Source: Sphingomonas endolithica (GTDB taxonomy: Bacteria > Pseudomonadota > Alphaproteobacteria > Sphingomonadales > Sphingomonadaceae). From it: DNA of 64,000 nucleotides. A model generated the notes under the pieces. The model did no database searches. It saw only the letters and a program-made list of their open reading frames with translations, and was not told where the DNA came from. This document shows, one piece after another, positions 36,260 through 46,110 of the stretch (within the stretch, counting starts at the first letter, position 1; each line of letters begins with the position of its first letter). A program made the translations under genes and the position numbers. Where the stretch lies: NCBI RefSeq assembly GCF_025231525.1, contig NZ_CP103057.1, positions 1,505,001 to 1,569,000 of the forward strand, given 5' to 3'.

Positions 36260-38251
36260 ATGTCCGAGATGTTCCGCATAACGCTGCCTGACGGTTCCGT
36301 CCGCGAGGTAGCGCCGGGCACTACCCCGGCGGACATCGCCGCGGCGATCGGGCCGGGGCTGGCCAAGGCGGCGATCGCTGCGCGCGTTGATGGCGAACTG
36401 CGCGACATCATGCGGCCGTTCGAGCAGGATGCGCAGCTTGCCCTGGTCACCGCGCGCGACGAAAAGGACGCGCTGGAACTCGCGCGCCACGATTTCGCGC
36501 ATGTCATGGCCGAAGCCGTGCAGCATCTGTTCCCCGGCACGCAGATCACCTTTGGCCCGGCGACGGACGATGGCTTCTATTACGATTTCGCGCCGAAAGA
36601 CCGCCCGTTCACCGAGGAGGACCTGCCGGCGATCGAAGCGGAGATGCGCCGCATCATCGCCAATAACGAGCCTTTCATCCGCGAAGTGTGGAGCCGCCAG
36701 CAGCTGATCGACACCTGGACCCGGCAAGGCGAGACGTTCAAGGCCGAATGGGCCGCCGAATTGCCCGATGGCGAGGAACTGACGATCTACCGCCAGGGCC
36801 AGTGGCTCGACATGTGCCGCGGTCCGCACATGGTCTCGACCGGCAAGCTCGATCCTCAGGCGTTCAAGCTGACGCGCGTGTCCGGCGCCTATTGGCGCGG
36901 CGACCAGAACAACGCGATGCTCAGCCGCATCTACGGCACCGCCTGGCTCAACAAGAAGCAGCTCGATGCGCATCTCCTGATGCTCGAGGAAGCGGCCAAG
37001 CGCGATCACCGCAAGATCGGCCAGGAAATGGACCTGTTCCATCTCCAGTCCGAAGCGCAGGGCAGCGTGTTCTGGCACCCCAAGGGCTATATCTTGTGGC
37101 GCGAGTTGGAGGCCTATATGCGCCGCCGGCTCGATGCCGCGGGCTATCAGGAGGTGAAGACGCCGCAGCTGATGGACGCGCGCCAATGGGAGCAGTCCGG
37201 CCACTGGGGCAAGTATCGCGAGAACATGTTCGTCGTGCCGGACGAGATTCCGAACACGGACGATGCGGCGGCGATCTTCAGCGGCACCGCCGATCTGATG
37301 GCGCTCAAGCCGATGAACTGTCCGGCGCACGTGCTGATCTTCCGCCAGGGCATCAAATCCTATCGCGACTTGCCGCTGCGTCTGGCCGAATTCGGCTGCT
37401 GTCATCGCAACGAGCCGCACGGTGCGTTGCACGGCATCATGCGCGTGCGCCAATTCACGCAGGACGATGCGCATCTGTTCGTGCGCGAGGATCAGCTGAT
37501 TGGGGAGGTCGCGCAGTTCATCGACCTGCTCGACAGCGTCTACAAGCATCTCGGGTTCGAGGATTATGCGGTCAAGCTGGCGCTACGCCCCGATCAGCGC
37601 TTCGGCAGCGATGAGATGTGGGACAAGGCCGAGGCGGAATTGCGCGAGGCGGTGATGGTCTCGAGCCTCAGCGACTCGATCAAGGCCAGGTTCGAGGAAC
37701 TGCCCGGCGAAGGCGCCTTCTATGCGCCAAAGCTCGAGTTCCACCTGACCGATGCGATCGGGCGGACGTGGCAGGTCGGCACGATCCAGTCGGACCGCGT
37801 GCTGCCCGAGCGACTCGACGCGTCGTATGTCGGGCAGGATGGCGAGCGCCACCGCCCGGTGATGCTGCACCGCGCGATCCTCGGCACGTTCGAACGTTTC
37901 CTCGGCATCCTGATCGAGCATCACGCCGGTCGCTTCCCGCTGTGGCTGGCGCCGGTGCAAGCGGTGGTCGCGACGATCGTGTCGGATGCCGACGATTATG
38001 CGGCCGAAGTAACGGCGAAGCTGCGCGCCGCGGGGCTGCGGGTGGAGACCGATCTGCGCAACGAAAAGATTAACTACAAGGTGCGCGAACATTCGCTGGC
38101 CAAGGTGCCGAACCTGCTGGTGGTGGGCAAACGCGAGGCGGAGGAAGGCACCGTGGCGCTTCGTCAACTCGGCAGCGACCGGCAGCAATTCCTCGGCCTG
38201 GATGAGGTGATCGCCAAGCTGGTCGCGGATGCGAAGGCGCCGGATCTTTAA
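36260..38251 (+). CDS. thrS: Threonyl-tRNA synthetase
   Basis: Charges tRNA-Thr. The 663-residue protein has an N-terminal TGS domain ([16 protein letters not shown]), an editing/SAD domain with the HxxxH motif ([15 protein letters not shown]), the class II catalytic core (motif 2 [20 protein letters not shown]) and a C-terminal anticodon-binding domain ([14 protein letters not shown]). The ATG at 36260 is the start giving the family N-terminus. It is followed by infC 212 bp on, a widespread pairing. Confidence 0.97.
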   Translation: MSEMFRITLPDGSVREVAPGTTPADIAAAIGPGLAKAAIAARVDGELRDIMRPFEQDAQLALVTARDEKDALELARHDFAHVMAEAVQHLFPGTQITFGPATDDGFYYDFAPKDRPFTEEDLPAIEAEMRRIIANNEPFIREVWSRQQLIDTWTRQGETFKAEWAAELPDGEELTIYRQGQWLDMCRGPHMVSTGKLDPQAFKLTRVSGAYWRGDQNNAMLSRIYGTAWLNKKQLDAHLLMLEEAAKRDHRKIGQEMDLFHLQSEAQGSVFWHPKGYILWRELEAYMRRRLDAAGYQEVKTPQLMDARQWEQSGHWGKYRENMFVVPDEIPNTDDAAAIFSGTADLMALKPMNCPAHVLIFRQGIKSYRDLPLRLAEFGCCHRNEPHGALHGIMRVRQFTQDDAHLFVREDQLIGEVAQFIDLLDSVYKHLGFEDYAVKLALRPDQRFGSDEMWDKAEAELREAVMVSSLSDSIKARFEELPGEGAFYAPKLEFHLTDAIGRTWQVGTIQSDRVLPERLDASYVGQDGERHRPVMLHRAILGTFERFLGILIEHHAGRFPLWLAPVQAVVATIVSDADDYAAEVTAKLRAAGLRVETDLRNEKINYKVREHSLAKVPNLLVVGKREAEEGTVALRQLGSDRQQFLGLDEVIAKLVADAKAPDL

Positions 38252-38274
38252 GCGCCCCGCATAAAGCGGCCTCC

Positions 38275-38370
38275 CGGCCACCCCGGACTTGTTCCGGGGT
38301 CCCCGGCGCCCCAGCTTACCAGCCGCTAAGATTCCGGGACAGTGGACCCCGGACAAGTCCGGGGTGACGG
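38275..38370. repeat. Intergenic inverted repeat, family C
   Basis: CACCCCGGACTTGTTCCGGG on the left, GGACCCCGGACAAGTCCGGG then GTGACGG on the right; about 96 bp, arms slightly diverged. It sits between thrS and infC and could end thrS transcripts. Confidence 0.85.
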
Positions 38371-38463
38371 CGAGGGGATGATGCAACGGCATTGCACCCA
38401 CACCTTTCACCGCACGCCGAAAAAGACTATATACATCTGTCAACAACCTCAGGAGCTATACCT

Positions 38464-39000
38464 ATCCGACCCCCAATGACCCGGCAGGCGCCGCCGATGA
38501 ACGGCCCTCGCTTCAACGAATTCATCGTATCGCCCAAGGTCCGCGTGATCGACGGAGAGGGCGAGAATCTCGGCGTGATGTACACCCGCGAGGCAATGGA
38601 GCAGGCGCGCGAGGTCGGTCTCGACCTGGTCGAAGTGTCGCCCAATGCCGATCCGCCGGTCGCCAAGTTCCTGGACGTCGGCAAGTTCAAGTACGAGGCG
38701 CAGAAGAAGGCGAACCTCGCCCGCAAGAGCCAGAAGACGCAGGAGATCAAGGAGATCAAGATGCGTCCGAACATCGACGATCATGATTATGATACGAAGA
38801 TGAAGAAGGTTCACGAGTTCATCGACGAAGGCGACAAGGTCAAGATCACGCTGCGCTTCCGCGGCCGTGAGCTCAGCCATGGCCAGCTCGGCATGGCGCT
38901 GCTGCAGCGCGTGCAGGCGGACGTCACCGAAGTCGCGAAGGTCGAGGCCTATCCGCGCATGGAAGGCCGTCAGATGCTGATGGTGCTCGCGCCGAAGTAA
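38464..39000 (+). CDS. infC: Translation initiation factor IF-3, predicted AUC start
   Basis: IF-3 prevents 70S formation and checks the start codon. The 178-residue protein has the N-domain [20 protein letters not shown], the linker [19 protein letters not shown] and the C-domain [25 protein letters not shown] at 38451-38455 is 8 nt from ATC at 38464, but 20 nt from the first in-frame ATG (38476). The predicted start is therefore AUC, encoding (M/I)[16 protein letters not shown]-3 genes classically use rare AUU/AUC starts that the factor itself discriminates against, giving autoregulation. Confidence 0.9.
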   Translation: MRPPMTRQAPPMNGPRFNEFIVSPKVRVIDGEGENLGVMYTREAMEQAREVGLDLVEVSPNADPPVAKFLDVGKFKYEAQKKANLARKSQKTQEIKEIKMRPNIDDHDYDTKMKKVHEFIDEGDKVKITLRFRGRELSHGQLGMALLQRVQADVTEVAKVEAYPRMEGRQMLMVLAPK

Positions 39001-39171
39001 AATCGACGCCGATTGGCGGCGTGCAGATACGACACGTGTCGATCGCATGCCGCCGACCGATCCCCCCTTTCCGTAGCGTCCGACATGCGTTTGGCCACGC
39101 CAAGCGCAATCTTGCCCTGCGTAGTTAGAGCCGGATCGGCCAGAACTGGCAGATTTCCGCGGATTTTTAGT

Positions 39172-39200
39172 TGGACCTCCTGGTTCAGCGCGCTTTATGA
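39172..39200 (+). promoter_or_regulatory. Candidate promoter of the TonB-dependent receptor
   Basis: TTGGAC at 39172-39177, a 17-nt spacer and TTTATG at 39195-39200, about 40 bp upstream of the ATG with AGGAGAGG in between. The rest of the 241-bp region upstream (39001-39171) holds nothing I recognise. Confidence 0.35.
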
Positions 39201-39241
39201 CTACAAGCGCTACCAAATAAAAAATACCAGGAGAGGTCTAG

Positions 39242-42076
39242 ATGCGCAAAACCGCGCTACTGTTGTCCGTTGCTACGCTGACGCTTGCCGTCCCTGCCTT
39301 CGCGCAGGAAGTGCCCGCCTCGCAAGCCGCCCCCGAACCCACCACCACGCAGGATGCGCAGGCTACATCAGCCGAAGAGATCAACGAAGGTGACATCATC
39401 GTCACCGCGACGCGCCGTGCCGAGCGCCTGTCGAACGTGCCGATCGCCGTCTCCGCCGTCGGCCAGGAATCGCTGCAGAATTCCGGCGGTTCGGACATCC
39501 GCTCGCTCAACCAGCTGGCACCGTCGCTGCTCATCTCCTCGACGGGCAACGAATCGAACGCCTCGGCGCGTATTCGCGGCATCGGCACGGTCGGCGACAA
39601 TCCGGGTCTCGAAAGCTCGGTCGCAGTGTTCATCGACGGCGTTTATCGCAGCCGCACCGGTGTGGGCCTCAACGAACTGGGTGAGATCGATCGCGTCGAA
39701 GTGCTGCGCGGGCCGCAGGGCACGCTGTTCGGCCGCAATGCCTCGGCCGGCCTGATCAACATCATCACCCGCGCGCCGGAATTCGAATTCGGCGGCAATG
39801 CCGAGCTCACCTACGGCAATTACGACCAGAAGCGTGCGGCGATCGGCCTGACCGGTCCGATCGCAGGCGACAAGCTTGCCGCGCGGATCGATGGCGTGTT
39901 CGTCAAGCGTGACGGCTTCTACAAGAACGTCACGCAAGGCGGCGGCAGCGAATCGCGCGTCAACGACCGCGACCGCTACTTCGTCCGCGGCCAATTGCTG
40001 TTCAAGCCGACCGAAGACCTAAGCTTCCGCCTGATCGGCGATTATTCGCATCGCGACGAAAGCTGCTGCGGCGCGGTCTATTACAACCAGGCCGAGACGT
40101 TCGATCCGACCGCCAATGCCGTGGCCAACGTCAACGGCGACCGTGCGGTCGCGACCGCCGCTTCGAATCGCATCGTCGATATCCTGCGGCGTCAGGGTGC
40201 GGCCTATCCGCTCGCCGGCAACACGCCCGATCCGTTCAACCGCCAGGTGGCGGTGACGCCGGGACAGACGTTCCGCAACAAGACCAAGGATTATGGCGGA
40301 TCGCTGCAGGCCGATTGGGATCTGGGCGGCGCGACGCTCACCTCGATCACCGCGTATCGCGAGTACAAATCCGGCAATGCGGGTGACGTCGATTATACCA
40401 ACATCGATCTGACGCACCGCGCCGATGACGGCAACGCTTACCGCCAGTTCCACACCTTCACGCAGGAAGCGCGGCTGCAAGGCTCCGCATTTGGCGAAAA
40501 GCTCGACTGGCTGGTCGGCGGCTTCTATTCCAAGGAGAAGCTGCGGCTCGTCGATAACGTCGTGTTCGGTGCGGATTATGGCGCCTTCGCTGCCTGCCGG
40601 ATCGTCGCCACCGTCAGCCCGATCGCCGCGTTGCAGAACAATACGGCACCGGGCTGCCTCTCGGCCGCCGGTCGTGCGACGCTCAACACGCAATTGACCG
40701 GTGTCCAGTTGCTCGGCGGTGTGCCCGCCGCGACTGCCGCCGCGAACACCTCGACCTTGCTCAACGGGCTCGATCGGCTGTCAACGCTCAACAACCTTGG
40801 CGACCAGCGTGCTTTGTATCGCCAGGACAGCGAGAATTTCGCCGCGTTCACGCACAACATCATCCACGTCACCGACACGTTGTCGTTGACGCTGGGCGCG
40901 CGCTACACGCGTGAGAAGAAGAGCTTCAACGGCGATTTCCAGAACAACAACACCGTGTGCCCGGCCCAGCAGGCAGCACTCGGCGGGTTGCTGGCACCGA
41001 GCGTGAACGGCACGATCCGCACGCTTGCCGGCGGTATTGTCACGCTGACCTGTACCGGCAATTCGTCGTCGACGCTCAACGCGCTCGACCTGCAGGACAG
41101 CTTCAAGGACAGCGAAGTCACCGGCACCGCCGTCGTGTCGTGGAAGCCGACGCCGCGCCTGCTGACCTATGCCTCCTTCGCCAAGGGCTACAAAGCCGGC
41201 GGCTACAATCTCGATCGCTCCGATCTCGGCGGGCTGAACGGCGTGTTTTCGCCGCGCAGCAACGCCGATGCGGCAGGGCTCCGCTTCGATGCGGAGAAGG
41301 TCAACAGCTTCGAGATCGGCGCGAAATACACTACCCCGATGTTCAGCCTGAACGTGGCGGCGTTCCGCGCCGAGTTCCAGGATTTCCAGCTCAACACCTT
41401 CAACGGTTCGGTGTTCGTGGTGCAGAACATCCAGGCCTGCTCGAACAGCCTGAACGGTGCGGATACCGACAATGTGGCGGGCAACGGCACATGCGTCGGC
41501 GATGCCGACAAGCGCGGCGTGATCTCGCAGGGTGTCGAACTGGAAGGCACGCTGCGCCCATCGCGCGACGTCACCTTCACCGCGGGCTACACCTATTCGG
41601 ACACGTTCTTCCGCAAGAACCTGGTCGGCAATTCACAGGGTGAAGCGCTTGATCCGGCACTGTTCCTGCTGCCGGGCAGCCAATTGTCGAATGCGCCGAA
41701 GCATGTCGTGACGACCGCGGCGACCTGGACGCCGGATATCGGCTCCAACGGCCTGTCGGGCCTAGTGTACATCGACAGCCGCCTGAGCTCCGACTTCAAC
41801 ACCGGTTCCGATCTCGCCCCGGAGAAGAAGCAGGACGGGTTCGCCCTGGTCAACGCCCGCATCGGCCTGCGCGGGCGCGATCAGTTATGGGCGATCGAAT
41901 TCTGGGCGCAGAACGTGTTCAACAAGGATTACATCCAGGTCGCGTTCAACACCCCGTTCCAGGGCGCAGGATCGTCGGCCAATGTCGCGAGCTTCGGCGG
42001 GACGGCGAATGCGCTATATTCGGCATTCCTCGCCGAACCGCGCACCTACGGCATCACGTTGCGCTCGCGCTTCTGA
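39242..42076 (+). CDS. TonB-dependent receptor
   Basis: A 944-residue outer-membrane beta-barrel importer energised by TonB. It has a signal peptide (RKTALLLSVATLTLAVPAFA), the TonB box region EGDIIVTATRRAERLSNV, the plug domain (PIAVSAVGQESL, then VEVLRGPQGTLFGRNASAG) and a barrel ending in RSRF with the C-terminal phenylalanine needed for BAM recognition. Cysteine pairs occur in presumed loops (ESCCGAVYY, TVCPAQ/LTCTGN, ACSNSL/TCVGD). The substrate is not indicated; no transporter or enzyme operon adjoins it. Many sphingomonad receptors of this class take up sugars or aromatic compounds. Confidence 0.95.
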   Translation: MRKTALLLSVATLTLAVPAFAQEVPASQAAPEPTTTQDAQATSAEEINEGDIIVTATRRAERLSNVPIAVSAVGQESLQNSGGSDIRSLNQLAPSLLISSTGNESNASARIRGIGTVGDNPGLESSVAVFIDGVYRSRTGVGLNELGEIDRVEVLRGPQGTLFGRNASAGLINIITRAPEFEFGGNAELTYGNYDQKRAAIGLTGPIAGDKLAARIDGVFVKRDGFYKNVTQGGGSESRVNDRDRYFVRGQLLFKPTEDLSFRLIGDYSHRDESCCGAVYYNQAETFDPTANAVANVNGDRAVATAASNRIVDILRRQGAAYPLAGNTPDPFNRQVAVTPGQTFRNKTKDYGGSLQADWDLGGATLTSITAYREYKSGNAGDVDYTNIDLTHRADDGNAYRQFHTFTQEARLQGSAFGEKLDWLVGGFYSKEKLRLVDNVVFGADYGAFAACRIVATVSPIAALQNNTAPGCLSAAGRATLNTQLTGVQLLGGVPAATAAANTSTLLNGLDRLSTLNNLGDQRALYRQDSENFAAFTHNIIHVTDTLSLTLGARYTREKKSFNGDFQNNNTVCPAQQAALGGLLAPSVNGTIRTLAGGIVTLTCTGNSSSTLNALDLQDSFKDSEVTGTAVVSWKPTPRLLTYASFAKGYKAGGYNLDRSDLGGLNGVFSPRSNADAAGLRFDAEKVNSFEIGAKYTTPMFSLNVAAFRAEFQDFQLNTFNGSVFVVQNIQACSNSLNGADTDNVAGNGTCVGDADKRGVISQGVELEGTLRPSRDVTFTAGYTYSDTFFRKNLVGNSQGEALDPALFLLPGSQLSNAPKHVVTTAATWTPDIGSNGLSGLVYIDSRLSSDFNTGSDLAPEKKQDGFALVNARIGLRGRDQLWAIEFWAQNVFNKDYIQVAFNTPFQGAGSSANVASFGGTANALYSAFLAEPRTYGITLRSRF

Positions 42077-42092
42077 TCCACGCCTAGAAAAG

Positions 42093-42125
42093 GAAGGCCC
42101 GCCTCCGCCAGAGGGGCGGGCCTTC
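42093..42125 (+). terminator. Terminator after the TonB-dependent receptor
   Basis: GAAGGCCCGCC, an 11-nt loop, GGCGGGCCTTC: a perfect 11-bp stem 17 bp after the stop codon, followed by ATATCATTGT. Confidence 0.8.
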
Positions 42126-42133
42126 ATATCATT

Positions 42134-42236
42134 GTACCCCGGTGGAGGCAGGGTCCAGTAGCGAAGGTTCAGCTAACCGCGCGCCACACCAGCCGATGAT
42201 CGTTCCACTACTGGGCCCCGGCCTTCGCCGGGGTAC
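42134..42236. repeat. Intergenic inverted repeat, family B
   Basis: GTACCCCGGTGGAGGCAGGG on the left and CCCCGGCCTTCGCCGGGGTA on the right. In this copy both ends changed from GTTCC/GGAAC to GTACC/GGTAC together, a compensatory pair of changes that preserves the stem. Confidence 0.85.
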
Positions 42237-42246
42237 TGCAGAGCGG

Positions 42247-42630
42247 CTAGCGGACCGGCGGCTCCCACAATTCCACCGCATTGCCCTCCGGATCATGCAC
42301 CCGCGCGAACTGGCCGACCGACGGGTCGTTCCACTCCGGCTTGGTGATCACCTCGATCCCAGCTGCATTCAGTTGCTCGAGCAGTGAATCGAGATCGAGC
42401 ACGCGCAGGTTGAGCATGAACTGCTTGCCCTCGGGCAGGTAGTCCGTGTCCGCCTTGAACGGCGCGAACATCACCGGCCCGCCTTCGGCCTGCCAGCTCC
42501 ATTCGTCCGGCGTCGCGCCTTCGGTCGCCACGCAGCCCGCGCCAACGCCGAGATGCTCGCGGTACCAGGCGGACAGACCGTCCGGATCGCGCGCACGAAA
42601 GAACAGCCCACCAATACCCAGCACCGGCAT
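42247..42630 (-). CDS. VOC (glyoxalase-fold) family protein
   Basis: A 127-residue protein with the two beta-alpha-beta-beta-beta units of the vicinal oxygen chelate superfamily: LGIGGLFFRARDPDGLSAWY with the helix YREHLGVGA, and the second unit VHDPEGNAVELWEPP that supplies the glutamate metal ligand. Members are glyoxalases, dioxygenases or antibiotic-binding proteins; specificity unknown. It follows glnD on the same strand with 17 bp between. Confidence 0.85.
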   Translation of the reverse strand: MPVLGIGGLFFRARDPDGLSAWYREHLGVGAGCVATEGATPDEWSWQAEGGPVMFAPFKADTDYLPEGKQFMLNLRVLDLDSLLEQLNAAGIEVITKPEWNDPSVGQFARVHDPEGNAVELWEPPVR

Positions 42631-42647
42631 GTCGCGTCTCCCTGTTG

Positions 42648-45392
42648 CTATGCCGCCTCTACCATATCGTTGCCCGCTGCGGCGTCGAGTAGCCGGCGCT
42701 CCAATGCCCTCAACCGCGACGTTCCATTGATCTTGTCGCCGGTGAGATCGGTCAGGTAGAAGGTATCCACGGCGCGCTCGCCATACGTCGCGACGTGTGA
42801 CGAATGGATCGTCACCTTGGACTGGAACAGCGCGTGCGCCAGCTGGTGCAGCAACGCCGGTCGGTCGCGCGCATTCACCTCGATCACGGTGAAGCGGTTC
42901 GACGCCTTGTTATCGATCAGCACATTGGGGGCGATGTCGAACGCTTCCGCACGCGGGCGTGGCAGTGGCTTGGCTTTCAATCGGTCGGCCAGCCGTCCGC
43001 GATTGGCTAGTGCATCCTCGATGCCGGTGCGCAGCCGCTGCAACTGCCCCGCATCATCGAACGGGCGCCCGAACGGATCCTGGACGAGGAAATTGTCCAG
43101 CGCCATGCCATCGCGCGTGGTGTGGATGCGCGCATCGATGATGTTGCCACCCGCGACATGGATCGCGCCTGCAATGCGATAGAACAGCCCGGGGTGATCG
43201 GCGGCATAGACGGTCACCAATGTCGCGCCACGATCGGGATAGACCTGCGCGCCGATCGACAGCTGCGCATCGCCGGCGCTCTCGATCAGCCTGGCATTGC
43301 GCACCAGCACATCGTCCGGCTCGGCCACCCAATAGGGTTCGGGCAGGCGCCGGACCAAGGCCTCGAAGCGCGTGTCGTCCCAATCGAGCGCGCTCCGCAA
43401 CGCCGCCTGCTTGACCGCGACCCGCTCGCTCCTGCCTTTCTGTTTGTGGCCCAGCCGCAGCACCTCCTCGGCAGATTCGTATAACGTGGACAGCAATTGC
43501 CGTTTCCAGCCGTTCCACACGCCAGGCCCCACCGCGCGGATATCGACGACGGTCAGCGCGAGCAGCAGGCGCAACCGCTCGGGACTCTGCACCACGTCGG
43601 TGAAATCGAGGATCGTCTTGAAGTCCGACAGGTCGCGCTTGAACGCGGTGGCCGACATCAGCAGGTGATGCCGCACCAGCCACGCCACCGTCTCGGTCTC
43701 GGCCGGCGTCATGCCGAAACGCGGGCACAGCCGCTCGGCGACTTCGGCTCCCAAGATCGAATGATCGCCGCCACGGCCCTTGGCGATATCGTGCAGCAGC
43801 ACCGCGACGTACAATGCCCGGCGCGACACAATCTGCGGGAAGATCTCGGTGACCAGCGGGTGATCCTCCACCAGCGTGCCATGTTCGATCTTGCCGAGCA
43901 GGCCGATCGCCCGGATGGTATGCTCGTCGACCGTGTAGTGATGATACATGTCGAACTGCATCTGCGCGACGACGCGGCCGAAATCCGGCACGAAACGGCC
44001 GAACACGCCCGCTTCGTTCATCCATCGTAGTACGAGTTCCCCGTCGCGTGGCGAGGTCAGCACATCCAGGAACAAGGCGTTGGCCGTTGGATCGCGACGC
44101 AGATCGTCGGCGAGCTTGGCATCGCGTGATGCTGCGCGCATCGCCAGGGGATGGATCTCCAGCCCGTATTTGTCGGCCAGCGCGAACATCTCGATCAGCC
44201 GCACCGGCTGCTTGGCCAGGAAGTCGTCGGAGGGCAGCGCCAGCCGCCCGCGTACCAAGGTGAAGCCGTGCAGCTTGCGCGGCGACCGCGTCAGCATCGG
44301 CAGCCCGAAACGCCGCCCGCGTGCGGCGAACTTCTCGTCCAGATGCGACAGGAAAACGCCGGTCAGGTTGCCGACCATCTTTGCCTGCAGGAAGTAATAT
44401 TGCATGAAGCGCTCGACGCTCGATTTGCCCGGCCGGTCGGCGAAGCGCATCCGCTCGGCGATGTCGCGCTGCAGGTCGAAGGTCAGGCGATCCTCGCCGC
44501 GACGTGCGATGCTGTGCAGGTGGCAACGCACCGCCCACAGGAAATTGTCGGCGCGGTGGAATTGGCGATATTCGTGCGGCGTCAGCAGCCCGGCCTCGAC
44601 CAGTTCGGCCGCGCGCTGCACGTTATAGGCGTATTTCCCGATCCAGAAGAGCGTGTGCAGATCGCGCAAGCCGCCCTTCCCTTCCTTGACGTTCGGCTCG
44701 ACGACATACCGCGTATCGCCCATCTTCTTGTGCCGCACGTCGCGCTCGGCCAGCTTGTCGGCGATGAAGCCGCGCGTGTCGGTCTGCACCTCCGCCTTGA
44801 AGCGTCGCGCCGCTTCCTCGTACAGTCCGGCATCGCCCCACACATAGCGCGCCTCCAACAGCGCCGTGCGGATGGTGATGTCGCTCTTGGCCTGCCGCAC
44901 CATGTCGTCCAGCGAGCGGCTGCTATGCCCGACCTTCAACCCCAGATCCCACAAGGTGTAGAGCATGGTTTCGATCACCTGCTCGGCCCAGCCGGTCTGC
45001 TTCCAGGGGGTGAGGAAGCCAATGTCGAGATCGGACCAAGGCGCCATCTCGCCGCGCCCATAGCCGCCGACCGCGATCAGCGTCAGCCGCTCGCCCGCCG
45101 TGGCGTTGCCGACCGGGTACAGGCGCTGGCACGTGAAATCGGCGATCAGCCGCAGCAACTGATCGGTCAGGAACGCCTGCGCCGCCGCCGATTCCAGCCC
45201 GCGCGAGGGATGCTCGATCAGACGCCGCTCGATCTCCACGCGCCCCGCATCCAGCGCGGCCTTGAGGATCGGCACCGCCGCACCGCGCAGTGCCATTCGG
45301 TCTTCGCCCGGCACCGCCATCAGCGTTTCGGCAACGGCACGTCGATCGATGATCGTGCGGCGGTTGGGAAGCGTGTCGAAGCGGCCTGACAT
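42648..45392 (-). CDS. glnD: [Protein-PII] uridylyltransferase/uridylyl-removing enzyme GlnD
   Basis: The glutamine sensor that uridylylates PII under nitrogen limitation and reverses it when glutamine is high. The 914-residue protein has the nucleotidyltransferase motif VGGYGRGEMAPWSDLDIGF with metal ligands Asp121 and Asp123, an HD hydrolase domain (LLHDIAKGRGGDHSILGAEV), and two C-terminal ACT domains (YAADHPGLFYRIAGAIHVAG and NARDRPALLHQLAHALFQSK). Length agrees with alphaproteobacterial GlnD (about 900-940). No PII gene is in the window. Confidence 0.96.
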   Translation of the reverse strand: MSGRFDTLPNRRTIIDRRAVAETLMAVPGEDRMALRGAAVPILKAALDAGRVEIERRLIEHPSRGLESAAAQAFLTDQLLRLIADFTCQRLYPVGNATAGERLTLIAVGGYGRGEMAPWSDLDIGFLTPWKQTGWAEQVIETMLYTLWDLGLKVGHSSRSLDDMVRQAKSDITIRTALLEARYVWGDAGLYEEAARRFKAEVQTDTRGFIADKLAERDVRHKKMGDTRYVVEPNVKEGKGGLRDLHTLFWIGKYAYNVQRAAELVEAGLLTPHEYRQFHRADNFLWAVRCHLHSIARRGEDRLTFDLQRDIAERMRFADRPGKSSVERFMQYYFLQAKMVGNLTGVFLSHLDEKFAARGRRFGLPMLTRSPRKLHGFTLVRGRLALPSDDFLAKQPVRLIEMFALADKYGLEIHPLAMRAASRDAKLADDLRRDPTANALFLDVLTSPRDGELVLRWMNEAGVFGRFVPDFGRVVAQMQFDMYHHYTVDEHTIRAIGLLGKIEHGTLVEDHPLVTEIFPQIVSRRALYVAVLLHDIAKGRGGDHSILGAEVAERLCPRFGMTPAETETVAWLVRHHLLMSATAFKRDLSDFKTILDFTDVVQSPERLRLLLALTVVDIRAVGPGVWNGWKRQLLSTLYESAEEVLRLGHKQKGRSERVAVKQAALRSALDWDDTRFEALVRRLPEPYWVAEPDDVLVRNARLIESAGDAQLSIGAQVYPDRGATLVTVYAADHPGLFYRIAGAIHVAGGNIIDARIHTTRDGMALDNFLVQDPFGRPFDDAGQLQRLRTGIEDALANRGRLADRLKAKPLPRPRAEAFDIAPNVLIDNKASNRFTVIEVNARDRPALLHQLAHALFQSKVTIHSSHVATYGERAVDTFYLTDLTGDKINGTSRLRALERRLLDAAAGNDMVEAA

Positions 45393-45500
45393 GCCGTTGC
45401 CGATAAGCGATTATGCCGCCTACGTCACGTGCAGCCTCCGTTCATGCAACGAAGGCGATGCATCGATCATTACACGTCCAGTTCTTGATGGAGACCAGAG

Positions 45501-46076
45501 ATGATACGGGCAAAGCTTCTTCTTGGCGTGGTTGCCGCCGGCATGATCGCCACCGCTCCCGCCACGGCGCAGACGGCGCAGGAAAGCCAACGCTTCGCCG
45601 CCGCGCAGAGCCGTTTCAACAGCGAGATGCAGACGTTTCGCGGCGAGTTCGATCGGTATCAGGCCGCAGTTTCCCGCCGTGGCGGCACCGGCGGCGGATA
45701 CCGCCAGGCACCCGCTTACGATCCGCGCTATGACGATCAGCGCTTGAACGGCCAGTATGACAATTCACGCTACGACGATGACGACCGCGCCGAGCCGAAT
45801 TATGAACCATCGCGCTATTATCGCGCTGGCGGCAATTACCAGGAACGGACGCTGAGCTCCGACGAGCGCGTGTATCGCGGCACCGACGGCCGCTATTACT
45901 GCAAGCGCAGCGACGGCACGACCGGGCTGATCCTCGGCGCGGCAGGTGGCGGTATCCTCGGCAATGTCATCGATGGCGGTCGGTCGCGTACGGTCGGCAC
46001 GTTGCTTGGTGGTGCATTGGGTGCGGTGGCCGGCCGCGCGGTCGAGCAGAACCAGAGCGAGATCCGCTGCCGGTGA
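45501..46076 (+). CDS. Glycine-zipper envelope protein, paralogue 3
   Basis: A 191-residue secreted protein with a signal peptide (cleavage near PATAQ), an N-terminal helix of about 30 residues (QESQRFAAAQSRFNSEMQTF), a long Tyr/Asp/Arg-rich linker, and the shared C-terminal module: VYRGTDGRYYCKRSDGTTGL, ILGAAGGGILGN, RTVGTLLGGALGAVAGRAV and terminal RCR. It is closest to paralogue 2 at 7914 in linker and module. Divergent from glnD. Function unknown; outer-membrane association is inferred from the zipper. Confidence 0.85.
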   Translation: MIRAKLLLGVVAAGMIATAPATAQTAQESQRFAAAQSRFNSEMQTFRGEFDRYQAAVSRRGGTGGGYRQAPAYDPRYDDQRLNGQYDNSRYDDDDRAEPNYEPSRYYRAGGNYQERTLSSDERVYRGTDGRYYCKRSDGTTGLILGAAGGGILGNVIDGGRSRTVGTLLGGALGAVAGRAVEQNQSEIRCR

Positions 46077-46083
46077 TCTGACA

Positions 46084-46110
46084 GGCGCTCAGCCCTCGCG
46101 GCTGAGCGCC
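46084..46110 (+). terminator. Hairpin at the convergent end of paralogue 3 and mutS
   Basis: GGCGCTCAGCC, loop CTCGC, GGCTGAGCGCC: a perfect 11-bp stem 7 bp after the glycine-zipper stop. It contains the mutS stop codon (46089-46091) and its last codons, so one sequence serves both as coding end and as a likely terminator for the convergent gene. Confidence 0.75.

Noticed and set aside
35333..37549. A 738-codon open frame on the minus strand
   Set aside because: It lies antisense to ldcA and thrS and crosses a family B repeat. It has no recognisable domain or start context.
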